This document shows, in pieces, positions 43,065 through 54,300 of a stretch of 64,000 bases of DNA. Source of the DNA: Andrena cerasifolii (Eukaryota > Arthropoda > Insecta > Hymenoptera > Andrenidae); contig NC_135132.1 of the NCBI RefSeq assembly GCF_050908995.1, forward strand, positions 1,545,001 to 1,609,000, given 5' to 3'. Within the stretch, counting starts at the first letter, position 1, and each line of letters opens with the position of its first letter. The notes beneath the pieces were generated by a model. The model had not been told where the DNA came from. It was given only the letters and a program-made list of their open reading frames with translations, and made no database searches. Position numbers and translations under genes: made by a program.

Positions 43065-43463
43065 TCAAAGGTTGAAACCATTAGGGTTTATATAGTCCCC
43101 AAATGCGTGGGGTTTCAGTAAAATGTCCATATAAGGCAATTTTAGAAGTCGTCGCCGTGTCACTCTCGCACTCATAGCCACCATCCAGCTGGTGGGGGTC
43201 ATGCTCCCCATTACTTGTAGACAATAACCGAAAAGATTTTCAGGGCATTTTCCCTTCCCAGACACAAGCTCCAAAAACTGAGATGCGGTGTATGGAAAAA
43301 ATTCTTTATCTGTAGCAAATCCCCCTAATATAAAACATCGCAGTTTTTGTGATGTTTTCACCCAAGGAAGGAAAAACGTCCCACAAATCCTTTCGTAAAC
43401 AAGGTGTGAAAGAAAATTGTCGGGTGTAATGTACTTATCGCTATTGTTATGTGGTGGGGCCAT
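43065..43463 (-). CDS. Unknown protein, 132 residues
   Basis: The ATG at 43463 lies four bases after the stop of the upstream frame on the same strand. It reads MAPPHNNSDKYITPDNFLSH, then FLPWVKTSQKLRCFILGGFA, and FPYTASQFLELV, ending PNGFNL. It is rich in Phe, Leu and basic residues, with no signal peptide or membrane segment. I do not recognise it. It may be the 3' part of one longer ancestral gene with 43468-44046, split by a small indel. The conserved openness next to a broken envelope gene is odd. Confidence 0.45.
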   Translation of the reverse strand: MAPPHNNSDKYITPDNFLSHLVYERICGTFFLPWVKTSQKLRCFILGGFATDKEFFPYTASQFLELVSGKGKCPENLFGYCLQVMGSMTPTSWMVAMSARVTRRRLLKLPYMDILLKPHAFGDYINPNGFNL

Positions 43464-43467
43464 TGGT

Positions 43468-44046
43468 TTAATTGGTGCTAAGCCAGTGGTCGATGACGTC
43501 CAGGGCAGGTTCTCCAGGTAGCTGGTCCAACATCAGCTCGGCTGTGATGCCCTCCATTGTCTGCTTGATTTCCGTAAGGCAGCCTTTTGTTCTCCCCATT
43601 ACCGCATCCGCGATCAGTGTTGTTCGCTGAAGCGAGCGGCATGAGTGTGGCTTAACACTCCTCAGCCGTATCCTTATCGTTTGCCAAAGCAGGGCACGGA
43701 ACCGGAGTGGCAGGAACCGTAGTTTCGTCGCCAAGCCGTCCACCATTATGCTGTGGCCACCGAAAAAGATGGCACAGGTTGTTACCCTCACTTCGCTGAC
43801 TTCGCCACGAATCGTCCGGGCCTGATGCTGTCCATCAATGGCAGACACAGGTGCTGCCTGGTCGACATGTAGGAGTTGAACTCTTGGTACGTGATACAAG
43901 TCACGCACGGTGATCGTCCTCATCTTTCCGTTTTGGATATGGTCTTCCGGGTCGAACAGCTTCGGCCCTTCCGGATGAATCCCCCGGTACTGTAGATGCA
44001 CGGCCCTGGTGTGAGTATAGTACACACTCGATATGAAGTTTCCCAA
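43468..44046 (-). CDS. Unknown protein, 192 residues, behind the envelope gene
   Basis: Open from ATG 44046 to the stop at 43468. It starts MGNFISSVYYTHTRAVHLQY and contains RDLYHVPRVQLLHVDQA, FFGGHSIMVDGLA, RSLQRTTLIADAVMGR, and near the end LDQLPGEPALDVIDHWLSTN. The MG start could be myristoylated, but this is speculation. There is no hydrophobic membrane stretch. It lies 119 bp after the envelope stop on the same strand. I cannot assign a family. Possible readings are an accessory gene of an endogenous retrovirus-like element or a fragment of another viral gene. Confidence 0.5.
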   Translation of the reverse strand: MGNFISSVYYTHTRAVHLQYRGIHPEGPKLFDPEDHIQNGKMRTITVRDLYHVPRVQLLHVDQAAPVSAIDGQHQARTIRGEVSEVRVTTCAIFFGGHSIMVDGLATKLRFLPLRFRALLWQTIRIRLRSVKPHSCRSLQRTTLIADAVMGRTKGCLTEIKQTMEGITAELMLDQLPGEPALDVIDHWLSTN

Positions 44047-44164
44047 GATCCGCGGTGTCCTGTTTGCACCGCTACGTGTCCTTGTATCCTCGTCTAGAGA
44101 AGTTTTTGTGTTATGTTCTTCGATATGCGATTTGTACTAAGTTAAGGGACCTGATGCCCTGATT

Positions 44165-45796
44165 TTATAGAACAGCCATCCTTAATGCGCACCCACCCTG
44201 AAACTGTGAGTGTTCCAGGTGAGGGGTTCTCGTGGGAGTGGTTTTATCCCCGTAGAAAAATGTGGCGCTTGGTCTGGGATTTTCAGATGTACTCGGTACA
44301 TTTATTGTTATTTCATTACTCTCCTTATGAGGTTCTGGTTTATTGCTGATTTGACATAGGTTGAATTTCATAGCCAATATTATGTTTAATATGATCAGTA
44401 TTAGAATTATGCCTTCTATGGAGAAAAAGGTAGAGATTTATACTTACCGAATGGATATTTGATGGAGTTGTTAAACCCTTTGCTCGTTGTTCTATCTCGG
44501 TAAGTGATAATGCTGCTGGGAGATCATCCCAATGTACGACGTTCTGCTCGTTCCTTTCCAGAGCTTCAAAGTGATGCTCTGTAACTTCCGGTATAATTAT
44601 TGATAGGTTGTTAGATTCAGAGGAATAGTATTCAATATTTTGTGAGGCCTCGATCGTTTCCCATGATTTCAGTTATACAGTATCTATTTTTGTTTGGCAT
44701 CCAGGTTTCAACTTGAATATTCCAATGGCGGAGATATTTTGTGTTACCGGTTTCTTTCCTTTGCAATAAATTTGTGCCTGTTTTATTTCTAGCATGAAGT
44801 AAAGCTAGGTAATTGGTGCATTTAAAGTCTGCCGGTATGGTTTTAAATGCACAGTCAACTTGATTTCACAAATATTCCAATTTATTGAAGTGTCGATCTG
44901 CTTGATATAATGGTAAAGTAGTTGGTCCCACAAAATTGACTGTAATGAAAGCGGCAATTCTTCGAGTATTTCTCGGTTGGCGTAAAATATTGTTGATGAT
45001 CTGATGATACTGCAATGACATGAATTTGCGGCTGGATATAAGAAATTACTTTTTTTGTTCCAAGTTTGTGTATCCATGGCCAAGATTTGTATAGACAGCT
45101 TTATATAGACTGTAAATTTTCTGCTCCAGAAAGGGTATGGTGCGCTCGAAGAGTATCCTTCCTCTTGTGAATATTACATTTAAATTTGTTATTTTTTCAA
45201 TTTGTTCCGTGAGTAATTCTCCCTGTGTTAAGGGAAATTTGTACACCAGCGTTTGTTTAATTTCATGAGCTGATCTCAATAGTTACCTACTCTGGTGAAA
45301 GAATAGCGGGGTGTAAAATTCCCTGCTTTACTAACAATATTGCGGCTATTAACAATAGTAGGTTGGTGCTATAATCACGGAATCCCTAATAACTGCTTCA
45401 AAACGTAGTTTATTTACGTCCGATTGTGTCGTAATACTTCGAAATGCTCGACCATCATCTTTGTCAGTTGGAAAATGTTTTTATTAAATTGACCAATCTT
45501 GCATGCATGATTGAGAATTCCCCTTTTATAATATGTGTCTGGTTCGCTATTATTTGGGTAATTTCGCATTGGTCCTTGTAAATTTTGTTTAATTCTCGCT
45601 TGTAATATTCTGCATCCACTTGTGATAAGGTTCCGATCAACACTTCACTGAGAGTGCCGAATGAATCCGAAAGGTACGCTACGCCGCGTGGAGATGTTTT
45701 AAGGTGTGAGGTGTTGCCTATTGCAGTACGTATTAAATTGCTGTAATTGCTGAATCCGGTACATCGTGTAAAGTTTAAACTGTTATATCTACCAAT
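44165..45796 (-). pseudogene. F-like envelope protein of an insect retrovirus-type element, broken
   Basis: Minus-strand fragments in order. 45796-45464 has SPRGVAYLSDSFGTL, DAEYYKRELNKIY and an IIANQTHIIKGEF block, matching the fusion subunit start of insect F-like envelopes (gypsy Env and baculovirus F type). 45279-45046 has RILFERTIPFLEQKIYSLYK. 45083-44805 has a CHCSI and a WNICEI cysteine pair. About 44800-44480 has IYCKGKK and KLKPGC. About 44425-44165 has a hydrophobic segment, IEGIILILIILNIILA, then a cytoplasmic tail ending at 44165. Stops and frame changes occur between fragments. No signal peptide or surface subunit was found upstream, and no gag or pol is attached. Confidence 0.72.
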
Positions 45797-46036
45797 TTAC
45801 CTGGCTAAAAGACATGTGAGTTGCGCAATTATATCTTTTGGTAAGTATTTTTTTAATTACCTTTGTGTTTTGAGTAAACAGTACACTGGTTTTCACCAAA
45901 AAAAATTTAATCCATTCACTGTCCACTGGTTTCACACAGATCGTTGTCCCCTATTACCGGATACAATCTTGTGCGTTCCTATTTGTATTAATGTTTATTA
46001 TTTCGGTTTCAGTGGTTAAAAGATACATGTAACAAT

Positions 46037-47740
46037 GATTAATTACAAGAAAAAGATTCGTGGGATGAAAATAATTTGAAAACTGTACTTCTGAAAATTC
46101 TGGAAAAAATTAGCCTAAGAGAGGCATCTTCAGGATAAGGCATTGGGAGAAGTACTTTGTTTGACAAAATAAAATCTATATAATCTGGTCAAGAAATTAC
46201 TTTGCAATCTAAATTAGGTAGATTCGCCAAAACGTTCCCACCAGAATATGAAGAACAATTAATAAATTATGTGAAGGACCTGTCTAATCGTTGCTTGCCA
46301 TTAATGAAGAAGGAATTTTTAAAGCTAGCTTATGATTTAGCAGTAGAACTAAAGCTTCTTCATCGCTTAAACACGGAAAAAGGAATGGCTGGGCAAACAT
46401 TTTTATTATGATTGATGGCTAGACACACTGATCTTTCGCTAAGAATACCTCAGTCTACAAGCGTAATGCGAGCTGTGGGCTTTAATAAGCCGCAAGTTCA
46501 ACATTTTTTTGATAATGTCGAAAAACTCAGGAAACAGTATAAGTTCTCTGCTTCTAATATATATACTTGCGACAAAACGGGAGTCAGCTGCGTGCAAAAA
46601 CATCAGAAAGTCTTGGCTGCGAAGTCAATAGCCAGGTTGAAATACTCACATCAGCTGAAAGGGGCAAGAATATTACCGTCCCCTTTTTCATGAGTGCCAA
46701 TGGGCAGTTCGTACCTCAGTTTTTTATTTTTCCAAGGCAGAGAATGAATCAACGTCTAATGATGAATGCTCCTGCAGAGAGTGAAGGTGCTGCTCAACCA
46801 TAGGGTTAAATAAATTGCGAGTTATTCCTACAGTGGTTGCAACATTTTGCAAAATTTGCCCTTCCGTCAAAAGAGACTCCCGTGCTCCTCCTTCTAGATG
46901 GCCATAGTAGCCATAAAACTTTGGATGCTATCCATTTTTGTAGGAATCATAATATTAATTTAATAAGTTCTCCACCACACACTAGTCTCAAGCTCCAACC
47001 ATTAGACAGAATATTTATGAGGCCTTTTAAAACTGTTTATTACGAACGATGTGATATGTGGATGAGAGCGAACGCAAGAGCCTTGTAGGAGGTGCATTCA
47101 CGAAAGTTGGTCGATTAGAAATAGTAGTGCTTGGCTTCAAATGTACTGGAATGTATCCTTTTGATAGAAATATATTTTCAGATGTCGATTATTTAGGTTC
47201 TGATATGACAAATATTTCACTGGACGAAATAAGGGATCAACAAGGTTTGACTTCTACGATGGAGACGTCTCGAGTACCTATGTTCCTAAAGAGATAAATG
47301 AAGAGACATTAGACGTGCAGGCATTAACTAGTCCTGTCGTTAATATTTGCAAAGCCATTCTGAAAGTGTCCCCGTTACCCGATGCTAAAAAGGAGCGAAC
47401 TGAAGCAAGGACAAGAAGATCTGAGAAAAGTGAAGTTCTCACTTTATCACCCCGTAAATTGTTGACTGAAGAGAAAGAGAATGGAAAAGGACAAAAGGAA
47501 AACTTAGGAAATAAGCTTAAGAAGACCAGAACACTAAAACCAAGAGAGACAAACCAGGATACTCTTTGCATAGTTTGTCTGGAAACCAACGAAGAAGACT
47601 GGGTTCAGTGTTCAAGCTGCCAAAAATGAGCACACGAGGCTTGTGCTGATATATCCGAATGTTCATAGGATTATACTTATGATCGCTTCAAACTATATTG
47701 AGACTATGCTGAGTTACGTCAGTAACTTTTACTGTGTCCG
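46037..47740 (+). pseudogene. pogo-like transposase with PHD-like finger, decayed
   Basis: Fragments follow in order. An N-terminal HTH-like part reads LLKILEKISLREASS and GIGRSTLFDKIK. Then FAKTFPPEYEEQLINYVKDL (46217), MARHTDLSLRIPQSTS (46412) after a stop, and IYTCDKTGVSC (first Asp). A frame change leads to ITVPFFMSANGQFVP, then LLLDGHSSHKTLD (second Asp), LKLQPLDRIFMRPFK (third Asp) and GFKCTGMYPFD. A lysine-rich tail follows, with CIVCLETNEEDWVQCSSCQK, a TGA, AHEACADIS and FYCVRC, a PHD-like finger. At least four stops or frame changes inactivate it. The arrangement matches the 37.5-kb element but the sequences are distant. Confidence 0.82.
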
Positions 47741-47832
47741 ATGTACCGACGCGTGTATTGTGATTTTGATCACGTTAACGGGTGTAGCATTCATTACTTG
47801 CGACTATAACAATGCACGTTTTAAGCACTTTA

Positions 47833-48124
47833 CGGTGACCACTGTAGCTTTGACCTGGTTCATCAGAAATAAAAAAAAATCGACCAAATTCAGTTAGTAT
47901 ATTAGCTTATCTGATCATTTCTGTTGCGTAGTTCTTATTTTAGAGAAAAATGAGAGTGATTCTGTGACGAAAATCGATACTTTTGCTATGAGAATTCGCC
48001 ATTTTGTAGCAAATTAACTTTCCAGGATAATGAACGATTAAGGTCTAGATAATCTAATATACTAACTAAATTCACGCCACTTTTTTATTTCGGATGAGCC
48101 AGGTCAGAATTAGAGTGGTCACCG
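47833..48124. repeat. Inverted-repeat MITE, arms about 46 bp
   Basis: CGGTGACCACTGTAGC to CAGAAATAAAAAA (47833-47873) is repeated inverted at 48079-48124 (TTTTTTATTTCGGATGAGCC, GAGTGGTCACCG). The interior is AT-rich. Confidence 0.7.
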
Positions 48125-49695
48125 CAAACTACTGAAAAAAAGTCGCCGCTGGGAGATCGCTGATATTTATTTTATTTATTTCTATCTTCTATCGCAAAAA
48201 TTGCTACAAGTAGTTTAAGATGTACACTTTCGAATACATAAAGTTTTGTTTAAAAAAAAGCCTTAAAGTTTTTCCCCCCAAAATTCCCGAATATACATGT
48301 TTTTTTCAGACCTCACAGATAGGCATAACCCCTTAAGATCATGGATTGCCTCTGGAGACGGAGGCTGATTCTCGTATTCACTGCTGGTGGATATACATAT
48401 GTGAGAAGGAGCACATAGTCGAAAATCGACATAATCGGCGCCGATCATTTTTTCCTTCAGCTTACTCTAATGCGGCGGAGGCAGGTGCCGCCTTCAAGAA
48501 ATCCCTTGACGTTCAGGCGTTGATGTCCATTTTCGAGGAATACACTGGCATCTGATATCCCCTGTGCTGGAACAATTTGAGACGCTGGAAGCGTACAGGA
48601 CAGTTACCCTGTCACCGGTCCCGGGCCGATCAAAGCCCCATTTACCCAATTTCGGAGGACAGATGAAATCTCTGAGCTTCGATGGGCTTGCCTGATAACT
48701 TGACGTCATGTGACCCGGGTTGTTAGAGTGCGGAGGGTGGGTTTCAGAGGAAAGGGGATGACAATCGTTGCCATCCTTCGCAAGTGGACAGCGAACTCAG
48801 TAGAATTGCTGTCGGAAATTCTAGAGGACCACCGCGAAGTGTCCGACCGCTTGATGCATCAGGGCGACACCACAATGGTGCTGGACCTGCCGTGGTCTCC
48901 TTGCGAGGACACATTCCATAATTACTCCGCCACCTCAATTGGCGCCAACAAAGCGCAACTTTACGATCCCTTGGGATAGGCGTCCTCAGTCGCCATATCG
49001 GCTAAGATTTTCATGCAAGAGCTTTAGCTACGACAAATAGAGTGGGACACTCCTCCCCATCTGATCTCCTGACGCAACGAAATTATAGTCATATAATGAA
49101 TTACAATTTGGATCTTCCAAATTTAGAAAAGGTGCGCATTCCCTCAAGGACCGGAATGCAACCAGATCAAATGGGTGATGAACCTCGTGGCTTCGCTGAT
49201 GCCTCAACCAGAGTCTACGTGGCCGTCGTATACATTCGAATCTCACAACCCCCTAAGAAATGTGGAAATTAGTTTGGTCGCGACCAAGACAGTTTGCACC
49301 GACTTGTTAAGCACGTTGATCTACTTGAACCCTGCATTCATTTATTTTATGTATTATAACCTCAAAAAACCCTATTGTGGCGTGGGCGTGTTTAGCATTC
49401 TTGCAAAAGTGACAAAACGTGCCTCAGTTTTTTAAAATAAAATGGTAAGTGTTAAGAAAATCACATATGTAACGCCATCTCCCGTTCCCGAGCGGACCCA
49501 GGTGTGACAAATCTTTGTCTGCCCCATCTCGCTCACGCGGAGCATCGATCATGCGCTCCCCTCTATTGATCAGCAATCGATGGAAGGGGAAAAATCGCGG
49601 TTTCGAGGAAATCGACGCCGATTTCCTCGATTTACTAGTTACCGAGTCGTCTTAAAGGTAACACCTTCTAACAGCTTCAACCGATCGCTTGCTTG
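48125..49695. other. Unidentified GC-balanced sequence with short frames
   Basis: 48290-49440 has balanced composition and many short plus frames, for example 48710-48979 (SVELLSEILEDHREVSDRLM) and 49175-49435 (LMPQPESTWPSYTFE, VEISLVATKTV). Several neighbouring frames read on sensibly into each other, which suggests one decayed coding region, but I cannot identify it. GCATAACCCCTTAAG at 48326 resembles the right end of the MITE at 56929-57269. A possible LTR starts TGTAACGCC at 49468. Confidence 0.35.
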
Positions 49696-49770
49696 GCTTT
49701 GCTAAATCGCTTTGCTAAATCGCTTTGCTAAATCGCTTTGCTAAATCGCTTTGCTTAATCGCTTCGCTTG
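49696..49770. repeat. 13-bp tandem repeat, about 5.8 copies
   Basis: GCTTTGCTAAATC begins at 49696, 49709, 49722 and 49735, perfectly repeated, followed by a variant at 49748 and a partial at 49761. Confidence 0.95.
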
Positions 49771-50085
49771 TGAAGGACCTCCGGCTGAGTCCACGTGCTT
49801 CGCTGCTTAAATAGATAGTTCCTACCGCGTAGGAAATTTAGTGCAAAAGACCTTGGAACAAACAACATTGTAAAGAATTGTGCTCCTAAACTCTTTATTG
49901 TATATAACTGAAAAATAGTATAATTTAAGATTAAAACTAGTGCTTAAAAGTAAAGTATCTTAAAACTAACGAAGACCTCTCACGCGATCCCGGTTTCCGA
50001 GACGAGCGCTATCCGTTAATTACCTAAACAGTAAATAACAAATTTTTTTGGTAATTTCGATGTATAGCAATATTTAAAGGAGGGC
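49771..50085. other. No gene; possible LTR end
   Basis: CTTTATTGTATATAAC near 49891 and a later GC-rich block are LTR-like, but no ends could be fixed. Nothing else seen. Confidence 0.3.
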
Positions 50086-50836
50086 TTAACCCATGTATTG
50101 TGTATGATGTATTTTGGATTTTTTTAAATTTGGAGGAGAAACAAGATGGTAAGGATGAACATATCGTGTATGAAACGGCAGGCGTTTTGGTGTATAAACA
50201 AGTCAACTTTTTCTTCGTATTACTTGATTGGTTTTAGTCGATCTTTAAATGTTTCTTTTAGGCCAAAGAATTACTCGAAGCCAAACTAGGTTTATGGAAG
50301 CTATAGCTCCACCAGATCCATATATTTCCGATGTTTCTGACGATTCTGATGCAGAAGAGGATTTTCGATTTTTAAACAATCGTGGCTCTGTATTTAAAGA
50401 AGAAGAAAATGACTCAGTAGATAACTCAGAATGAATTTGAGAGGATCTTTCGGAAGATGAGAATGATATCATATTTGATTTCGATGCTGCGATACCCAGC
50501 ACAAGTGGTTCCAAACGGAAGAGCGTAGATTCGAAGGTCGGACTAAACGAAGACTGTAGCAAAAGGAGAAAATGCGCTCCAAAAGTTAACTCGAAGAAAA
50601 CACCGAAAGGCAAGAATAATGCAGCATCTACGTCAAGTGCCCGCGCTCAATGTAATTTCGCAATCCATTTCCGAAAAGAACCAACTAGAATACTTTTTCC
50701 AGTTCTTTCCTAAGAAATGTGTCGAAAATATCGTGGAGCAAACGAAGTTGTATTCGATGCAAAAAAAAGGGAAAATGCATTAATAGTAATTATGTGGAAA
50801 TGTCCTATTTCTTAGGACGTAATATAATTATGGGCG

Positions 50837-51287
50837 TGTAGCGGGTAGCACAGGAGGGTGGTGCGTCGAGCGGCCACCAGAGTAGCGCTGCCGCGCTACA
50901 CTCCCTGGCTGCATCCCCGCTACGCTCCCCATACCAACGCGCATGCTCCACAACCGCCCTCGCAGGGATAAAAGGAGCCAGACCCAAGTTTTGGGCAGTC
51001 ACAAGTTCCAGCTCCCCGGTGTGGACGACTACCTCCCTCAGACAGCCGACTGCTTGACAGAGCTCCCCGAGTGGACCAAATTCAGTAGGCTCGCTGACAG
51101 GTCCCCTGGTTAGTGACAGTTGCTCCCTGGTGTGGATAACTACTAACCGGACCTCCGCCCTCGCGTCAGGAGTGTTCGCGTGTTAACAAATGTATTGTTG
51201 TGGAATACCGTAAATAAATGTATATAGTTGTGTAACCCGTGTTCAGTATTATTTGAAGACCCCAACCTTACCGCCACCCACGTTATA
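50837..51287 (+). mobile_element. Solo LTR, 451 bp, in the piggyBac gene
   Basis: Starts TGTAGCGGGTAGC and ends ACGTTATA (a mutated CA end), with a 4-bp duplication GGCG at 50833-50836 and 51288-51291. It has a TATA-like GGGATAAAAGG at 50968 and AATAAA at 51211, in the right order for a plus-strand LTR. Two imperfect copies of CTCCC-GGTGTGGA-ACTAC occur at 51014 and 51124. Confidence 0.82.
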
Positions 51288-51350
51288 GGCGTAATTTCGT
51301 TACCCTTATAAGGGATTATTATCAACTTTATTATTGATCAACTTACACAC

Positions 51351-54300
51351 TAGGGTGTCTCTTAAAATTCGACTTTTTAATTGACTGCGAGAAGTTTTTT
51401 TAATTTGTTCCTTTTCACTTGTAGAGCACTCATTTAAATTTTGACCTCGATACGATAAGTTTTGACCCTGCCACAAGATCCTCGAAACGTGCAAAATAAG
51501 TGTAGGACCGCGCAACCCAATTCTTACGCGGGCGCCTGCGGCAGGGTTAAAGAGAATCCAATAATGCGCGCTATGATTGTGTTTTCGCCAACGGTCGACG
51601 ACATTCGACAATCGGCATTCGACGTTATCGTATTTTTTAAAAGAATGGGGATCGGTGCGGCGTCGCCGGCTGCGGAGATCGTCCCGAGACGTGAACACGA
51701 ATGTTGTACTATTCTTATACTTTTCCCTCACCTCTGTGGTTACTGTTGAGAAGAGAAAGTTGAAACGTTACACTATCGAGACCAGGAAGGGCCGTCAGCC
51801 TATTGTCATGTTTATGTAGAGGACACGCGTCTGTTTTTCGTCAGTCCAAGCGTAGGGCTGTTGCTCAGTCATATATTTCCGACTGCTTAAGCCATCTCTT
51901 AAGCCGGAACTAAGGTTCCCAGGGATTAAGGGTTCCACGCGGGTGGCCTGCATCGACTTGTTTAGACTGTCGCCAAAGCATCGTAAAGCTATAAATTAAG
52001 TACCGATGTTTCGAGATTTGGAAAGTTCCCGTTCTCACGCCCCACAACCACCCTCGAGATTGACACGCCTTCGCCAATAGACAGTTTTCTTTTACCACCT
52101 CTCTGTTACAACTCCACCAATAGTTTAGTTTTGTTAGCCCTGGAACCTTAAGACTCCACCCCTACGAGGAATCTTGGAGTCATCGTTCGCGAGCTAAAGC
52201 GCCGTCGAGGCAGAAGCAAATTAGAAACACACTAAGAATCATCGAGCTCTGCTTGCGAGCAGAAGACTTTTCATAAGACTTGTACGTCGTGAAGATATGC
52301 GAACATCTCCGATAATATTTTTGTTGCTGAGTTTCTTATTTCAAATATAGACTAAGTATTGTGTTTCAAATTGTGTGCGGTGTTTTTCTCAATCACCCTC
52401 ATTACGTGCTTCTCATTTTGGAACATCAGTTTTCAAATTCTTGGGCTCTTGCACGATATCATAGTGCAGGAGAAGTGGTCAGAGAATCGTGAAGATTTAC
52501 AACCTTCAACCAAAGCGACGCTCTGCCATAACTGTTACCATCCCTCCCACATAAGTAATATTTCGTTTAAAATGGATTTAAATATTCAAAAGAGCAGTAC
52601 AACGAAAAGAAAACTGAGACAGAGTATTTATTTAGTACATCATACAGAAGATAAATTGAGTGGAGCAAGATTACCTTCGAATTTGGAGGTGTTGAGACTT
52701 TCAATTTATCACCTACGTGCTAAGCCAGGAGAAGGCTCTCGAACTAAAGCATACTCTGCCACGGCACAACAGGTAATGCAAGTTTGGGGGAAGGCGCGTA
52801 TTCCTACCCGATCAAAAAGTTGTATTGTGACTCAGCTAAAAAATGTGTATGACAAATGGAGATCACTTCAAAAAACAGCGAAGCGGCGTGATTCTACTCA
52901 AATAACAAGAGAAGCTGCTTTCCAAAAGACGTTTGATGATTTGTTTGACATTGCTCCTGTGGACGCAATGACTCGAATTAAGAATCAAGAGGACAGACAG
53001 TTTTTAATGTTACAACGAGAGAAGGGACGTGTCGGTTGTATGGGTTCTCTTGATATGAACCTTCATAAAAAAGAGAAAAGAGCAGCAGAGAGAGAGGAAA
53101 AGTTATTGAAAAGGAAGACCCGTTGTCAACAAGAAATGAAAATGTATAAGTGGAATTAATTTACTTTCTATATAAACACATGCATAATTATTTCATTATA
53201 ATATCTATTATCCTGGTGCCCGTGCGAAATTCAATGAATGGCATACAGTGGCCATTAGCTCTTTTGGCTCGGATAGTACCGATGTGAGCGTAGATGACCA
53301 GTCGCATTCTGCTGAAGGTGAGATGCTCCTGTCACCAACGCCGAGTACTAAGAACACACTGGAAACAGAACCTGCAAGGAAAAAAAGAGGACGCAAAAAT
53401 GCTATCTCATCAAAATTAGCAGCCACACTTGACACTGATAAAGTTAGCATTAGATCAGTGACAAGAATTGTATTTTACTCTGCTGAAAATTTCAACGTCA
53501 GTCCATCTGAAATAAATGTGAATAAGAGCTCTATGCACCGTACGAGAACAAAATATAGAAATCAGTATGCTAAATAAATCAAAACCGATTTAAAAAAAAA
53601 CTGGATAACAAATCGAAGTTAGTTGTACATTTTGACGGCAAAAGAATGACACTAAACGGTGGTGCTATAGTGGAACGGTTACCCGTGCTGATCACCAGTC
53701 CTGGCATGCATGAGCAACTACTTGGCTCCCCGGCACTGCTCGATGGAACAGGCGCTGAGCAGGCGAATGCAGTAGCGTTTCTACTAAAAGAATGGGGACT
53801 TTGTGACATGGTATAAGCTGTTTGCACAGATACAACAAGTTCAAATACTGGACGGAAAAAGGGGCATGCGTTTTAATCGAGCAACAACTTGGGAAGACAC
53901 TTCTATATCTTGCGTGCAGACATCACATGGCAGAGATAGTTCTGAAGGGTGTGTTTGAAGCTGCGGTCTCTATTTCGTCGGGACCAGACATTTATATTTT
54001 TAAAAGATTACAAATTCAGTGGCCCAATATTGACCAGAAGAAATTTTCAGCCTGAATAGAAGACGACGAGATTGACCCGATCCTAAGCGGAAAATTAGAT
54101 GGAATACTTCAATTTGTGGAGCAAAAGTTAACTGAAAACCATTATCGTGACGACTAGACGTGACGACTACAGAGAGTTGTTGGAGCTCGCATGCATTTTT
54201 GGGAGGGACTTCGCCACACGGAATCAAATTTTACAAACGGGGCGCGATCCATAACGCACGTTTCATGTCAAGAGCAATTTATTCGATTAAAATGGTCCTG

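Noticed and set aside
47643..47897. 84-codon frame after the 47-kb finger as a separate gene
   Set aside because: Part of it is a frame of the decayed finger region and the rest lies in the inverted-repeat MITE.
49696..49770. 13-bp direct repeats as an origin-type iteron array
   Set aside because: The DNA is clearly eukaryotic, and no replication protein gene or plasmid context is present; a minisatellite is the simpler reading.
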